Translations under genes and position numbers: made by a program
Shown: one piece after another, positions 10,795 to 21,331 of the stretch
How the letters are laid out: every line of letters starts with the position of its first letter
Numbering within the stretch: position 1 is the first letter of the stretch
NCBI GenBank assembly: GCA_963576565.1
Contig: OY755048.1
Span: 6,244,136 to 6,308,135 of the forward strand
Length of the DNA: 64,000 nucleotides
Direction of reading: 5' to 3'
Source of the DNA: Aspidapion aeneum
Lineage: Eukaryota > Arthropoda > Insecta > Coleoptera > Brentidae
Notes under the pieces: model-generated
The model's input: only the letters and a program-made list of their open reading frames with translations
Databases searched by the model: none
Told to the model about the DNA's origin: nothing

Positions 10795-12485
10795 CTAATT
10801 ATCTGAGCCTACGGAAACGTCAGAATTCGAACCAAGATAAGGTTTCAAATCCTTAATGTGCCATTCGCCTGCATCAGAACCGTCAATATGAACTAGCCGA
10901 TATATTAATCGAGAAATCTTTTTAGAAATCTTACATAGAACATATTTCTTTGCCAATTTGGCGCAAATTGATTTGATGCGTCAGACAACACCTTATTACG
11001 CTTCCATACTTTATCTCCGACATTAAACTGAACATCACGTTTTCTCAAATTATATTGGCGTTTATTTCTCTCATATGCTTGATGAAGCTTTTTCTTAACA
11101 TTTTCATAAATCTCCGAAAGTCCTTTTAAATTATCACAAAACTCAACGCGCTCTCTGGACAAAAGTTCAAGATCTTCAGTATCTATAATTTCACCATAAT
11201 ACTTTCCAGTAATAGGAACATTGCGACCAAAATTCATAAAATTAGGACTAAACTGTGTAACTTCATGAACCGATGAATTAATAGCAAATTGTATCTCTGA
11301 CAAGTGTTGATCCCAATCTCTATGCTCTTTAATATAGCTACGTATAGCTGTACCAACTACTCTATTTGACCTTTCAACAAAATTAGTCTGGGGATGATAA
11401 CGAGCATTAAACCAAATTTTCTGAACTTCATATTTTTCGGCCATTTTCTTAAAAACCTTTCCAGCGAACTGGCTGCCATTGTCGCAGATAATAAATTGGG
11501 GTACTCCATGTACCAAAAATATTTCCTTTTCCATGAACTGACAAATCTTACTTGCTTCAGCTTTTCTTAAAGGATGTAGTATTGTATACTTAGAAAACCA
11601 ATCGCCCACAACTAACAAGTGACTAAAACCAGAACGACTTCTAGGCAGAGGACCGATAATATCTACTGCAATAATTTGAAATGGAAAGTTACAAGACTTC
11701 TCAGCACCCATTAAACCCATTCTAGCTTCATTTGATGCCTTTTGTTCTCCACATACTACACAAGATCTGATATATTTAGCTACATCTTTTCTGATTTCTT
11801 TCCAATAATAAGTTTCCTGAATTCTACTAATGGTCTTAAAAAATCCAAAGTGACCTGCTACAACAGGGTCATGATGTTTTCTAATTATTTCTTGAACTTG
11901 ACTTTTTGGAACTAAAATTTTCCAGGGGGTCAAATTAGATTTAAATTTAGTTTTTAAGGGAACGTGCTTGTAAACAAAATTATTTTTAACGCACCAATTA
12001 GGAAATTTTTCAGGTTTTGATAAAATATCTTGTTGCATCTTTAAATAAAAAGGGTCAAGGTTTTCTAAACGGATATCTAATTTCTGTGTCTCAAAATTAA
12101 TCAAAGCTAAAACATCAACATTCTCATGGTCGTTATTAACTAGATTATCAGAAGGGATCCTGGACAAACAATCTGGAACTACATTTAATGATCCTTTTCT
12201 ATGAGTAATAGTATAATCATACTGTTGCAATTGAACGGCCCATCTGGCTAATCTTCCAGTTGGTTCTTTCATATTATTTAACCATAAAAGTGAATAGTGA
12301 TCGGTAATAATTTTTAGATGTGCCGTACCCTCCACATAGGGCCTAAATTTTGATAAGGAAAAAATTACAGCAAGACATTCTCTTTCAGTCACAGTATAAT
12401 TACGTTCTGTTCGAGATAAAGATCTACTAGCGTAAGCTATAACTCTTTCTGAGCCATCTATTTCTTGCAAAAGCACACCGCCCAA
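10795..12485 (-). pseudogene. pol: Gypsy pol, RNase H and integrase part
   Basis: The frame covers the RNase H end (TERECLA, ITDHYSL, and RKGSLNVVPDCLSR at ~96-109), the integrase H2C2 zinc finger (H205, H212, C242, C245) and the integrase core. The catalytic triad is D275, D335 and E371, with 35 residues between the last two, as expected for a retroviral-type integrase that joins cDNA ends to target DNA. The reading frame is lost near 10,974, about 20 residues before the annotated stop at 10,905. The coherent C-terminal tail continues in another frame to a stop at 10,795-10,797. There is no chromodomain. The upstream end is joined to the RT frame by another frameshift near 12,566. Not functional as it stands. 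Confidence 0.85.
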
Positions 12486-14194
12486 ACCGGTATTAGAAGC
12501 ATCAGCCTGAATAATAAAAGGAATATCAAAATCGGGGCTGCATAAAATTGGAGCAGAGACCAGAGCCTATCCGCGTCAGGAGTCCATTTCACAGTTTGAC
12601 CTTTCTTTTTACCTTTCAACAAATCGTTCAACGGTGAAACAAGAGTAGAAAAGCCTTTAATAAACTTTCTATACCAAGAAGCCATACCAACAAAACGTTT
12701 GATTTCAGTAGTAGTTTTACACTGAGGAAAATTCACTATAGCAGCAACCTTGTCACTGTCGGTACGTAATCCCGAGCAGTCCACTACATAACCAAGGTAC
12801 TTGAGACTTGACTTAAAAAGCTGACATTTCTCAAGGTTAACAGTTAAATTTGCATTTTTCAATTTTTCTAACACTTCATATAACAGTGAAATATGTTCAG
12901 AAAAACTACTGGAAGTAACAATTATGTCATCCAAATAGCAAAACACCTTAGGAGAAAGCTTCGGGGTTAAAACTTTATCCATTAAACTTTGCTGACATTG
13001 AGCAGAGTTACGTAAACCGAACGGAACAACATTAAAATGGAATAGACCACGACCTGGTACAGAGAAAGCAGTTTTTTCTTTACAATCAGGGTGCAGAGGT
13101 ATCTGCCAAAAAGCTTTTCTAAGATCAATGGAAGAGATATAACGTGCATCACGCAAAGTGTTTAAAATAGTATCTACTCTAGGCAGAGGATATGCATAAT
13201 GCTTTGTTATTTTATTTAGACGACGTCCGTCAAAACAGAATCGGTATTCATCGTTTGCTTTCTTAACTAACAAGACTGGAGAATTATAAGAGCTATGTGA
13301 TGGTTCAACTACATTTAAGGCGAGCATTTCATCTAGTTCTTTATTTAGTATGTTCATCATAAAAGGTGACAAAGGATATTGTCGTTCTCTGAATGGTGGA
13401 GCATCTCCAGTATCAATATTAAATACAAGTTTATCTGTGCGCCCTAGTTTATCTTTACAACTGATAGCTTCATAAGCCAATTTAATTTTTTCGATGTCCC
13501 GCAACTCACTTTCTGAAAAGTTTTGACTTTCAATGCCCAAAGACGTATCTTTGTCCTCCGAAGAAACAGAGAAAACAAAATTACTGACAGAACTACAAAC
13601 TGTCCAAGAATTATCCTCAAAATCAATCTTAACGTTAAAGTTTCGACAAAAGTCACTTCCCAAAATTAATCCATGCGATAATGAAGGTACAACTAAAACT
13701 TTTGTAATCTTACATAGATTATCAGCACATATCGGCAAATAGATTACACCCACAACTTCTTGTGGTTGTCCACTAGCTGTGTACACCGGGTTATTTTTTC
13801 CAAAACTGTCAACTTCAAGTTCAAATTTTGCTATTAAGTCTAAGGATTTCTTGCCAAGCACACTGTGGTTTGCACCACTATCTAAAAGTGCAGTAACTAA
13901 TGTATCAAAAACATTTATCTCAATATAAGGCCTATTATCATGAGGTAAACTAACAAATAATGGAGCTAAAGAACTATCATTAGAAACCAAATTCGATTCA
14001 ACGGTACTTAAGTTTGCTTTATTACCAAATTCCGATACTTTAACTTTATTATAAAAATCATAAACAAATTTCTTCCAATTGTCCCATTCAAACTGACAAA
14101 AAAATTTTCTTTTATTATTCTCGGCCTTAAAATTACAAGGAGTTCGTCGACCGTTACCAAACGTCCTCGAAACTAGTTTTTTGAACAATTGCAA
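12458..14194 (-). pseudogene. pol: Gypsy pol, protease and reverse transcriptase part
   Basis: The frame opens at 14,194, overlapping the gag end by 22 bp. An aspartic protease with LLDSGANHSVLG (Asp105-Gly107) is followed by a flap-like region and then the Ty3-type reverse transcriptase: VVEPSHSSYNSPVLLVKK, DLRKAFWQIPL, VVPFGLRNSAQ and the catalytic box YLDD at 420-423. The thumb includes KYLGYVV and WYRKFI. The conserved frame breaks at about residue 543 (near 12,566); the last ~35 residues are out of frame. The gag-pol overlap suggests translation by frameshifting in the intact parent, a common arrangement in this superfamily. The nucleotide pattern is AT-rich like its surroundings. Confidence 0.88.
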
Positions 14195-15327
14195 TCACGA
14201 GTTGTTACATTGGATTTTCCACATCGGTAACAAAATTTATTTTTCGGGGCTTTACATGCCGAGAAAACATGATTGGGTACTCCACAATTCCAACACACTA
14301 TTTTAGAAGAGTCACTAGATTGAACTGTATTAGGATTGTTATTAGTATCTAAAGTATTAATAGAAGTTACATTATTACTCGGATTTAAATTATCTTGAAG
14401 ATTTCTACTCGAATTTCTATTTTTAAAATTACCCCGAAAACTACCACGATGATTACTAAAATTATTACGTTGACTGTTAAACTGCGAATGATGATTGCTA
14501 CTCGAATAGTCATGATGATTTCCATAAGATCTGCCACGATTCGAATTAAATTTATTGTACTGGTTAGTGTAATTTAAATTATGATTGGTATTCAGATAGC
14601 CATGCTGATTGCCACGACCTCGATTGTTTTTAAAATTGCCTCGATAATTTCCAGATAAAAAGGATGTATTTTTAAAATTATTTTTATGGTTTTGGTTTTG
14701 GTTATAACCAGACGTTGATGGTTCACAAAAATTGTCTCGATCATTTGAGTGGAAAGAAGAAACGAGAAGAGAAGAGCCATCTGTCATTTTTGAATTTTCT
14801 ATTTTTCGGCAGTTTTCCAATAAAGAAAGGATTGAGTCAATGCTGACCAAAGCTAGAGGAGATTTATAAAAATCACACATATTTTTCCTTAAGTATTTTA
14901 ACTTTGTGGCTTCGCAGGGTTGTCTATCTAAATGTCTAAATAATGACTCCATATTAGCAACAAAAAGATGAAAAGGTTCTGTTTTATATTGTTTTCTTGC
15001 TTTAATATCCTCCCAAATTAAATCGTCTAAATCTTCAGGCAAAAAATCGGTTTTTAAAATTTTAACTAATGATTCCCAATTAGTAGCTCTATTAACAGCA
15101 GATTTAAACCAGTTATGCGCAGGTCCTGAAAATAACTCTCCAGCACTCTCGAATAACTCTATTTTTGAAACACGACGGGACTTACAATATTCCTCAACTT
15201 TATCTAAAAATTCTAGAACAACATGATAATCTGCTTCGCCAGAAAATGACAAATTCCACTGATGAACTGGTATTGACTTGCTTTGAGTAAAAACAGGGGT
15301 AACGATAGGGGTTGGAGCCGGAAGAAG
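14173..15327 (-). pseudogene. gag: Gypsy gag, lacking its start
   Basis: The open frame runs from the LTR junction at 15,327 to a stop at 14,173. No ATG is near the left of the conserved region; 25 codons upstream of TTG 15,252 are in frame and read as protein (including VHQWNLSFSG), so the true start was deleted. The N-terminal half is helical and polar, like capsid (SAGELFSGPAHNWFKSAV). It is followed by a long Asn/Arg/Gly-rich linker, then two nucleic-acid-binding knuckles, CWNCGVPNHVFSAC (CCHC) and CYRCGKSNVTTRDC (His replaced). Gag forms the particle that packages the element RNA. Confidence 0.85.
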
Positions 15328-15435
15328 ATGTGGATAATTCTTAGGTTTATTCTTAGTTGTACAGGGTCCTACAAGTATTTTAATTTTTTTTGTTAAAAAC
15401 GTTACTGGCTATTAGGGTTAAAAAAAATCGTTACA
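15328..15435 (-). repeat. 5' LTR remnant, 108 bp
   Basis: Identical by eye to 10,014-10,121, starting TGTAACGATTTT on the minus strand. The remaining LTR, the primer-binding site and the gag start are absent. The sequence passes straight into gag codons, showing an internal deletion. Confidence 0.8.
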
Positions 15436-15632
15436 GTGTGTATAACTAAATTGTTTCTATTAATTTTTCTCACGTTGTCTATAATGTATATATGTTATGT
15501 TTATTACAAGGGGTGAACAACTATAATAGGCAGAAAGGTGTACAAATTTTTAGGCGGTGTTAGGCAGTTATTAGGCAGGACTAGGGAGTACCTCTAAATG
15601 CAGGATTAGGCAGTGCACATGCAGGCTAAATG
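15436..15632. other. Gypsy right flank and TAGGCAG-rich minisatellite
   Basis: Begins with the second GTGT. From about 15,525 there are imperfect units with TTAGGCAG and GCAGTGCAYATGCA, which continue at 18,010-18,060 after the LINE. The 11-bp LINE target duplication CAGGCTAAATG ends at 15,632. Confidence 0.65.
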
Positions 15633-18009
15633 TTTTTTTTTTTTTTTTATTTGTCAAACACACTGTGTTTTTTTTTTATTACAATCTAGTCAGTAAGACT
15701 AATTAGCAATTTTGTTTTAACTTAATTTACTAGAAAAGTCAGATTTAAACTTAGGGTTCACTCAACAGTTCTCCCCGCTTTGTTTAGTCTGTAACTCACA
15801 ATTGTGTTGTGTTTATAGCATTATTTTGTTTTATGTGTAATTCACTTAGTTTACTAGCTCAAACGGCTTCACTCTTTTTAGTCGTCGAACTAGCATAGTA
15901 TTGTCTAGAAGCTGAATTGCTTCCACATTCACATGCCGATGGAGTCTATCTTCATGGCTTTTTGCGTACTTTTTTATAGTCTCTGCTACAGTTTCGATTT
16001 TTAGATCTCGATGAAGGTCACTATTTCGAACGTACCAAGGTGCATTCACAATGTTTCTTAATACTTTATTTTGAAATCTCTGTACAACTAGAATGTTACT
16101 CTCTTTAGCACAACCCCATAGTTGAATACCATATGTCCATACTGGTTTCAGTATTTGTCTATAAAGCAGTAACTTATTATGAATTGTTAAATTGGACTTC
16201 CTTCCAATTAGCCAGTTCATTTTTCTATACCTTATCTCAAGTTCTTCTTTTTTTTTCTTAACATGTGCTTTCCAGCGCAATTTGGTATCAAGTGTCATAC
16301 CTAGATATTTTGCCTGATTCGAATATGGTACTGGAATGTTGTTAATTGTTATTTGTATGTGATTTATATTTTTGTTTGTAAAATCAACATGAATAGATTT
16401 GATTTCATTTAATTTTATTCGCCACTTTGTGGTCCAACTGTGAATTTGGGTGACTGCATCCTGAAGTTTCTCTATGCATTTTTCAATAGATTTTTCTACC
16501 GTCAATAAACCAGTATCATCGGCAAATGTTGCTAAGTGACAATTTTCTGGCTTTGGGATATCACAAGTGAATAATAAGTATAGATAAGGGCCTAGTACGC
16601 TACCCTGGGGCACGCCTGCTTGAATTTCTCTTAAATTTGAGTATGAGTCTTCCTGTTTTACTCTAAAATGTCTATCAGATATGTATGATTCCAAAATATC
16701 CGAATACTGTTTTGCCAGAAACCTTTTTAGTTTAAAATTAAGGCCTTCATGCCACACTTTGTCAAATGCTTGTGCTACATCTAGAAAAACTGCAGAACAA
16801 ACGTTTCCCTCTTCTAGTGCTTTTTCTATTATATTAGTAATTCTGTGTACTTGATCTATCGTGGAATGCTTGTCTCGAAAACCAAATTGATGAGATGGAA
16901 TAATTTCTTGTCTTTCTATGATGGGTTTTATTCTTTTAAGCAATAATTTTTCATAGACCTTGGATATAATTGGCAGCAAAGATATTGGCCTGTAAGATGA
17001 CACGTCATGGAGTGGTTTTCCCGGTTTTGGAATCATGATAACTTCTGCAACTTTCCACAGTTTAGGTACGTACCTAAGCCTAAAAGACGCATTAATTAGG
17101 TTGCATAGTTTTACGATAGCTTTTCTGGGGAGTTGTTTTATGACTACCCCGTTAATAAGATCATACCCTGGGGCTTTTTTCGAATTAATATTTTTGATTT
17201 CTGTTAATATTTCTTTTGGTGATGTAAGCTTAATATGGTCCTCGATTTGATGGGGTTCATTTAAATGAAAGTGTTCATCTGGTGCTTCGTGGGGCTGAAA
17301 TGTTTTTTCTAAATGACTTGCAAAAATATCTGCTTTTTCTTCGTTACTCCTTGCCCACTGGTTGTTAGGTTTTCGTATGGGTGGAATTTGGATAATTGGT
17401 CTTTTAAAATCTTTGGTTGCTTTCCAAAGGGAATAGTCGGTATTTTTATCATCTGTAAGCTCATTAAGAAAATGGTTAATAGATTCATTTTTTATTACTA
17501 GAATTTCTCGCCTAATGCGCTGCGTCATGTTGTTGAGATTTGTTTTGTCCCGAGGATCACGGCTTTGTTGCCACTTTCTTCTTAGTTTCCTTTTTTCCAA
17601 TATAAGGTCTCTAATTTCCTTTGGATAGTTTTTTCCCTTAAAAATTCTCTTTGGTTTTGGACTGTTTTCCCAAGCTGCTTGTTGAATATTTGTAACAAAA
17701 TAATCAACTTCTTTATCGATTTGTTCTGGCGTTTGCAATGGTACTGATAGGTTTATTTTTTCTGACAGACTTTGTTTAAAACTAATCCAGTCAGTCAGTT
17801 TATTAACTAGTGAGATATTTGCTTCTTTCTTTATTATGTTTTTACTAAGAGTTAGAATAATAGGTGAATGATCTGAGTGTAAATCAAAACTTTCTTCTAT
17901 ATCTACAAAACTTAAAGATATATTTTTTACTATAAAAAAATCAATTAGATCTGGAATTTTTCCTGGATCTGTTGGATAGTATGTGGGCTTACCAGTTGAT
18001 ATCGGCTCA
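15633..18009 (-). mobile_element. Jockey-like LINE, 5'-truncated, with 11-bp target duplication
   Basis: Reads right to left: truncated endonuclease, reverse transcriptase, ~200-bp 3' UTR and a poly(A) tail (plus-strand T run at 15,633-15,648). CAGGCTAAATG flanks the element at 15,622-15,632 and 18,010-18,020. A second copy of the last ~1 kb lies at 57,958-58,984 and is nearly identical. Confidence 0.92.
15846..18007 (-). CDS. Jockey-like LINE ORF2 (endonuclease end plus reverse transcriptase)
   Basis: The frame is uninterrupted across the LINE; ~17 further codons to 18,059 read into the flank and are not part of the element. It starts within the endonuclease, with the C-terminal motif SDHSP at about residues 62-66. 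It then encodes a linker and the reverse transcriptase: SYRPISLLPIISKVYEK, FGFRDKHSTIDQ, VFLDVAQAFDKVWH, AGVPQGSVLGP and the catalytic FADD at 512-515. The tail ends with QLWGC and VLRNIVNAPWYVRN. RT copies the LINE RNA at a nicked target. The endonuclease N-terminus is lost by 5' truncation, so the copy is not autonomous, although there is no stop in what remains. This is typical of a young dead-on-arrival insertion. Confidence 0.92.
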
Positions 18010-18261
18010 CAGGCTAAATGTAGGACTGAAAAGTGCATATGCAAGACTAGGCAGTGCATATTTGTTATGAAGGGTCATAAAAATTCTTTGAAACAAAATG
18101 TATTTAGAAAATTTTGTTTTAAAAAAGCAATTTTCGATTGTTTCTTAATAATAAACTATCTATCTATCTATAAGTGGCATATTAAACAAAAAAGCAAAAC
18201 ATATAACCTAACGTCAAAATCTAAATGAGTAAAAGTAGGCGAAGAATATAGTAAAAAACTT
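18010..18261. other. LINE right flank
   Basis: Second target duplication (18,010-18,020), then the continuation of the TAGGCAGTGCAT minisatellite to ~18,062, then AT-rich sequence with a short CTAT repeat near 18,160. Nothing coding was recognised. Confidence 0.6.
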
Positions 18262-18420
18262 TCAGTTATATACAAAACAACTCATCGAATACATCAACAT
18301 CTTAACGTTTCTAAATTCCGCAGTACAAAAATCACTGTTGTTGGCAAAGAAGCCTGCCACCATAAAGGAATTCAGCATTGGTAAGTTGGAACTATCGGCT
18401 TTGGATAATCCGTTTTCCAT
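18262..18420 (-). pseudogene. Short coding relic resembling the N-terminus of a SWIM/YqaJ-type multicopy insect protein
   Basis: The minus-strand ATG at 18,418-18,420 opens 52 codons. The part LPMLNSFMVAGFFANN and then FCTAEFRNVK has the look of a conserved N-terminal block that I associate, from memory, with multicopy insect proteins carrying SWIM or YqaJ-like domains. After VK the similarity stops and the frame ends soon after, so only this segment is left, or an intron follows. A block related to the THAP upstream module lies just upstream (18,540-18,945). The family call is tentative and no catalytic residues are present. Confidence 0.35.
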
Positions 18421-18539
18421 TGAAAATGTTTTTTATAAGCAAAACACAAAATAAAATCCAATTTAGGACGATAATTCGCACTTTAAACCAAAGCAAACAT
18501 TACCATTTATAAGAGAATAAGACAGAAAATAAGTGCCTT

Positions 18540-18945
18540 CGAGGCGTTTACTGTTTTGTGACGTCACTCGCAGCTGATTGGTAGACCGTCTGTTTTGAAT
18601 CACGTGGCTAATTATCAATCTTAGATGACGATGACATCATATGTCACACAGGCGCTCTAACTCAAATTTGATTCAAACACCAGGCGGCTTTTTATTAAAT
18701 GATGATGGTTTTTCTGGGTAAAAACAGTTGCTACTTTTTAGTAATTTTTAAAGGAATAATATCTTTGTTAGTTTTTTAAGATATGAAGCTAATTTCTTTA
18801 TCATCTTACTTATGGTTCTATTACAAACAAAAAACGTAATTATATAATAATTTATAAAAAAAGTTTGCAACATGAAAAAAACCGCCATCTTGGATTTATG
18901 ATGTCACTCCGGCCCTCCTACTAACATTGGAGGCAAACACCCGGT
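18540..18945 (-). promoter_or_regulatory. Inverted copy of the 7,650-8,085 upstream module
   Basis: Read on the minus strand, it starts GGTCACCGGGTGTTTG, contains GTGACATCATAAATCC and AAGATGGCGG, and ends near GTGACGTCACAAAACAGTAAACG, matching the order and spacing of the block upstream of the THAP relic. An internal partial duplication (GGTGTTTGAATCAAATTTGAG) is also present. The nearest ATG downstream on this strand is 18,420. Regulatory role is inferred. Confidence 0.5.
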
Positions 18946-19169
18946 GACCCACACCATTCCCCAACTCACCCAGCGTTGGTTTATCCTATAGGCCCTTGCC
19001 TAGGGCTCGCAGCCTCAGGGTGTCCGCAGGGCTCTGTTCCAGAAACCAACTTTAACTTTAAAGTTATTGTTATGAAAAAAAATGCCACAATAAAATGGGA
19101 AAAAAATAAGTTTTTTTAATTTTTTTTTTGAAAACTGCTAATCAATACTGCGTACGCCCATAATCCATG
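18946..19169. other. Spacer with a GC-rich patch
   Basis: GC-richer sequence at 18,950-19,030, including a small inverted repeat (GGCCCTTGCCTAGGGCTC), then AT-rich sequence. No gene seen. Confidence 0.4.
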
Positions 19170-19570
19170 CAGCGGCGTAGCGTGCCCGAAAGGGCGGGGG
19201 GGGGGGGGCGACAGCTAAAAAGGGCGCCTCTGAAAACTGATGAAAAATCTTGTGACAAGAAAAAAACAAAAAGGTCAAAAGGGCGCCTCTCACAAATCTT
19301 GCGACCAAAAAAAAACAAAAAAAAAAGGTCATCATGTGTGAGGGGGCGGCCGATAAGTCACAAGGGCGCCTCTCGCGAATCTTGCGACCAAAAAAACAAA
19401 AAAAAAAGGTCTTCATGTCGTTAGTTTCCTTTGGCACCCACTCAATTGGCCGTTACCGGCCCGACTTAATAAAGCTGAGGGCGCTTCGGCCACCTATGGG
19501 GCGCCACTACCCTCGGGGCGGGGGTGGGGGGGCGACGAACCCCCCGCCGCCCCCTTACGCTACGCCGCTG
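19170..19570. mobile_element. hAT-type MITE, 401 bp
   Basis: Termini CAGCGGCGTAGCGT / ACGCTACGCCGCTG. Perfect 8-bp target duplication AATCCATG at 19,162-19,169 and 19,571-19,578. The interior carries about three imperfect ~60-bp units (GGGCGCCTCT, then AATCTTGCGACCAAAAAAA). Open frames across it are low-complexity by-products. Confidence 0.92.
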
Positions 19571-19579
19571 AATCCATGC

Positions 19580-20389
19580 TGTCTGTAAATTCTACTTAAA
19601 TATTTTGCATGATTTTTTTTTTGTTAAATACAACTTGTCCTACTGAATCTATTTGTTTTTTCTTAGAGGTTTTGTTAAGGGGTAGGGGGTCCGTCTATAC
19701 AATGATGATGAAAATAGGGAGAGTGTCTTCCGGCATTTTTTTGTGTCTCAGTATGTGGATAAGCATGGTGCAAAATTTTAAATTGGTACTGGTACTGGAG
19801 GAGAAATTTTCACTTCACAGACGGAAGAAATAAAAATAACTGGAAAAAAAATAGACGGAAAATAGAAGTAAAAATATTTAATATAAAATTAAATTTAGCA
19901 ATTAGTCGCATAAAATTATTCATGCAATGTGTTAAGATACGGTTGCTGATTTTATAATTTTAATCGAGAATCGATATGGCGGGCGCCCATTAAAAATATT
20001 ATTTTTGAATTAATGCACACAACTTTGCAACATATCATTTGGAGTTTGAATAAATTAAAAAGCACTTTAGGCGAGTTTGTCAATTTAAGTTGGAGCGAGC
20101 ATCAGCGGTAGAACTAGAGCTTGAAGTACCCAGGACGCTTTTTGAAAAGTAAAGAGGACTAGAATGAGAATCAAGTAATATTCCCACCAATAATAATTGT
20201 TCTCTACCCCCAAATACCTTAGATCATAAATACTGGTTCAAAAAATCGAAAAGTGAAGCAATGAATAAAACCTTGCTTTGAAAGCAAAGGCAAGTGCGCA
20301 TGCGTGTGTTTTGGCAAGTAGATACACAGCTGCTGTGTGGGTGGACGCAATATTTCTTCTTTATTTAAATTGCGTTTTTCCTGTGAAAA
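19580..20389. other. Unassigned stretch
   Basis: Mostly AT-rich. A frame of 74 codons (19,609-19,833) shows no known domain. No element ends were recognised. Confidence 0.4.
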
Positions 20390-20470
20390 ATGGGCAATAA
20401 TTCACGTAAAACATGTACGGTTTGTGGAAAAAAGTCTGGGCGAAGTAAAAGAGTGCCATTCCATAGTTAA
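20390..20470 (+). pseudogene. Possible THAP-like first-exon fragment
   Basis: ATG 20,390 opens 26 codons with CTVCGKKSGRSKRVPFHS, which has the C-x2-C start and the F-H pattern seen at the beginning of THAP fingers. It then runs into TAA exactly where a splice donor might be expected: the junction reads CATAG|TTAAGT, one base from the consensus G-T. It could be an exon with a mutated donor or a chance frame. No second half of the finger was found nearby. Confidence 0.3.
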
Positions 20471-21244
20471 GTTCTTGTAATTTCTTTTATAATTTGTTAA
20501 TGAAGTTAACAGTGGTTTATAGATACCATTAAACACTCTTCATGGTATCCACAATAAATTTGCACAATTAATTTTAAAAAACTACAAACTAGTTTTCAGA
20601 AAATAAAAAGATATCACCTTAAATTTTTGTCAATTGTCAAATAATGTAGTGACGTAATGGCGCATGTTCCAAAACCACCATAACTGTCGCATGTGCAGTT
20701 GCCGAAATCCTGTCTACCCGAGAAAGGAACATTAAGTAACATGCATGTGTATGTCCTGTATTTATTGTTCCTTGTTTCGTTTTAAGAATGGTTTTTCTTG
20801 AGATAAATCAGACAGAAGACGACCAGATTCCTTAGCGAAGAAAGGATGCAGTAGGAGGGATGCCAAGAGGTTGGCGAACAGGGCGCTTCATGTGCCTAGT
20901 CGCCAAGCCTACAGAGAGAAAAATCTCCATGCAAAAATTTTCAATACGCTGTGCAACTAAAATTGTGCAAAAATATAAAACAATTGTTGAAAAAAAACGA
21001 ATACATCTGTGTTAATTTTACCAATTGGATTGTGTAATTTACTTTGTGTAAAATGTGTGCCAATATACTCCAAATTGTAGAAAATGGTCGTCGGATTGAT
21101 TCGGTAAAAGTCGTTTTAAGCGATCGCACCAACGCATCGGGCTTCCTTCAGTTTAAATTTGGGTTTTACCTGGTCAGTGAGTTGATCCGTATAAGGTTAT
21201 ATTATTATTATTTGATAAGTTCTTCCGTCAAAGTTAAGCGTGTA
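20471..21244. other. Unassigned stretch with a GC-richer patch
   Basis: AT-rich, apart from 20,800-20,920, which is GC-richer and purine-rich on the plus strand. Near 20,930-21,010 are TTGCACAATT-type words that recur around 23,220-23,340. Nothing further recognised. Confidence 0.4.
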
Positions 21245-21331
21245 ATGGATTCTATAGATTTTGTGGAATTAGTTGTCGAAAAACTGGACGAATGGGAGGC
21301 TGCTTGCAGTCCTGAAAGAGAGATTTCCGCG
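21245..21331 (+). other. Possible short coding exon followed by a consensus splice donor
   Basis: ATG 21,245 opens a frame reading MDSIDFVELVVEKLDEWEAA and then SPEREISA, an acidic amphipathic stretch, and is followed at once by GTAAGT, a strong donor. No domain is recognisable and no partner exon was found, so this is a weak candidate. The upstream part of the same open frame looks like leader sequence rather than protein. Confidence 0.25.

Larger units (their letters stand above)
8338..15435 (-). mobile_element. Ty3/gypsy LTR retrotransposon, defective
   Basis: In transcriptional order (right to left) the element has a 108-bp remnant of the 5' LTR, gag lacking its start, pol with protease, reverse transcriptase, RNase H and integrase, a noncoding tail, a polypurine tract and a long 3' LTR. 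The termini are TGTAACG/CGTTACA and the flanks carry GTGT. Defects: a deletion joining the 5' LTR to gag (loss of primer-binding site and gag start) and at least two frameshifts in pol. It lies inside a THAP exon. No envelope-like frame was seen. It cannot be autonomous in this state. Confidence 0.85.

Noticed and set aside
10014..15435. LTR of only 108 bp at both ends
   Set aside because: The left 108 bp ends inside unrelated sequence with no matching flank, and on the right the sequence passes directly into gag codons. Ends at 8,338 and 15,435 give matching TGTAACG/CGTTACA termini and GTGT flanks, so a long LTR with a 5' deletion fits better.
19138..19588. Lys/Gly-rich overlapping frames on both strands
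   Set aside because: They lie within the 401-bp hAT MITE and reflect its tandem units and G/C runs.
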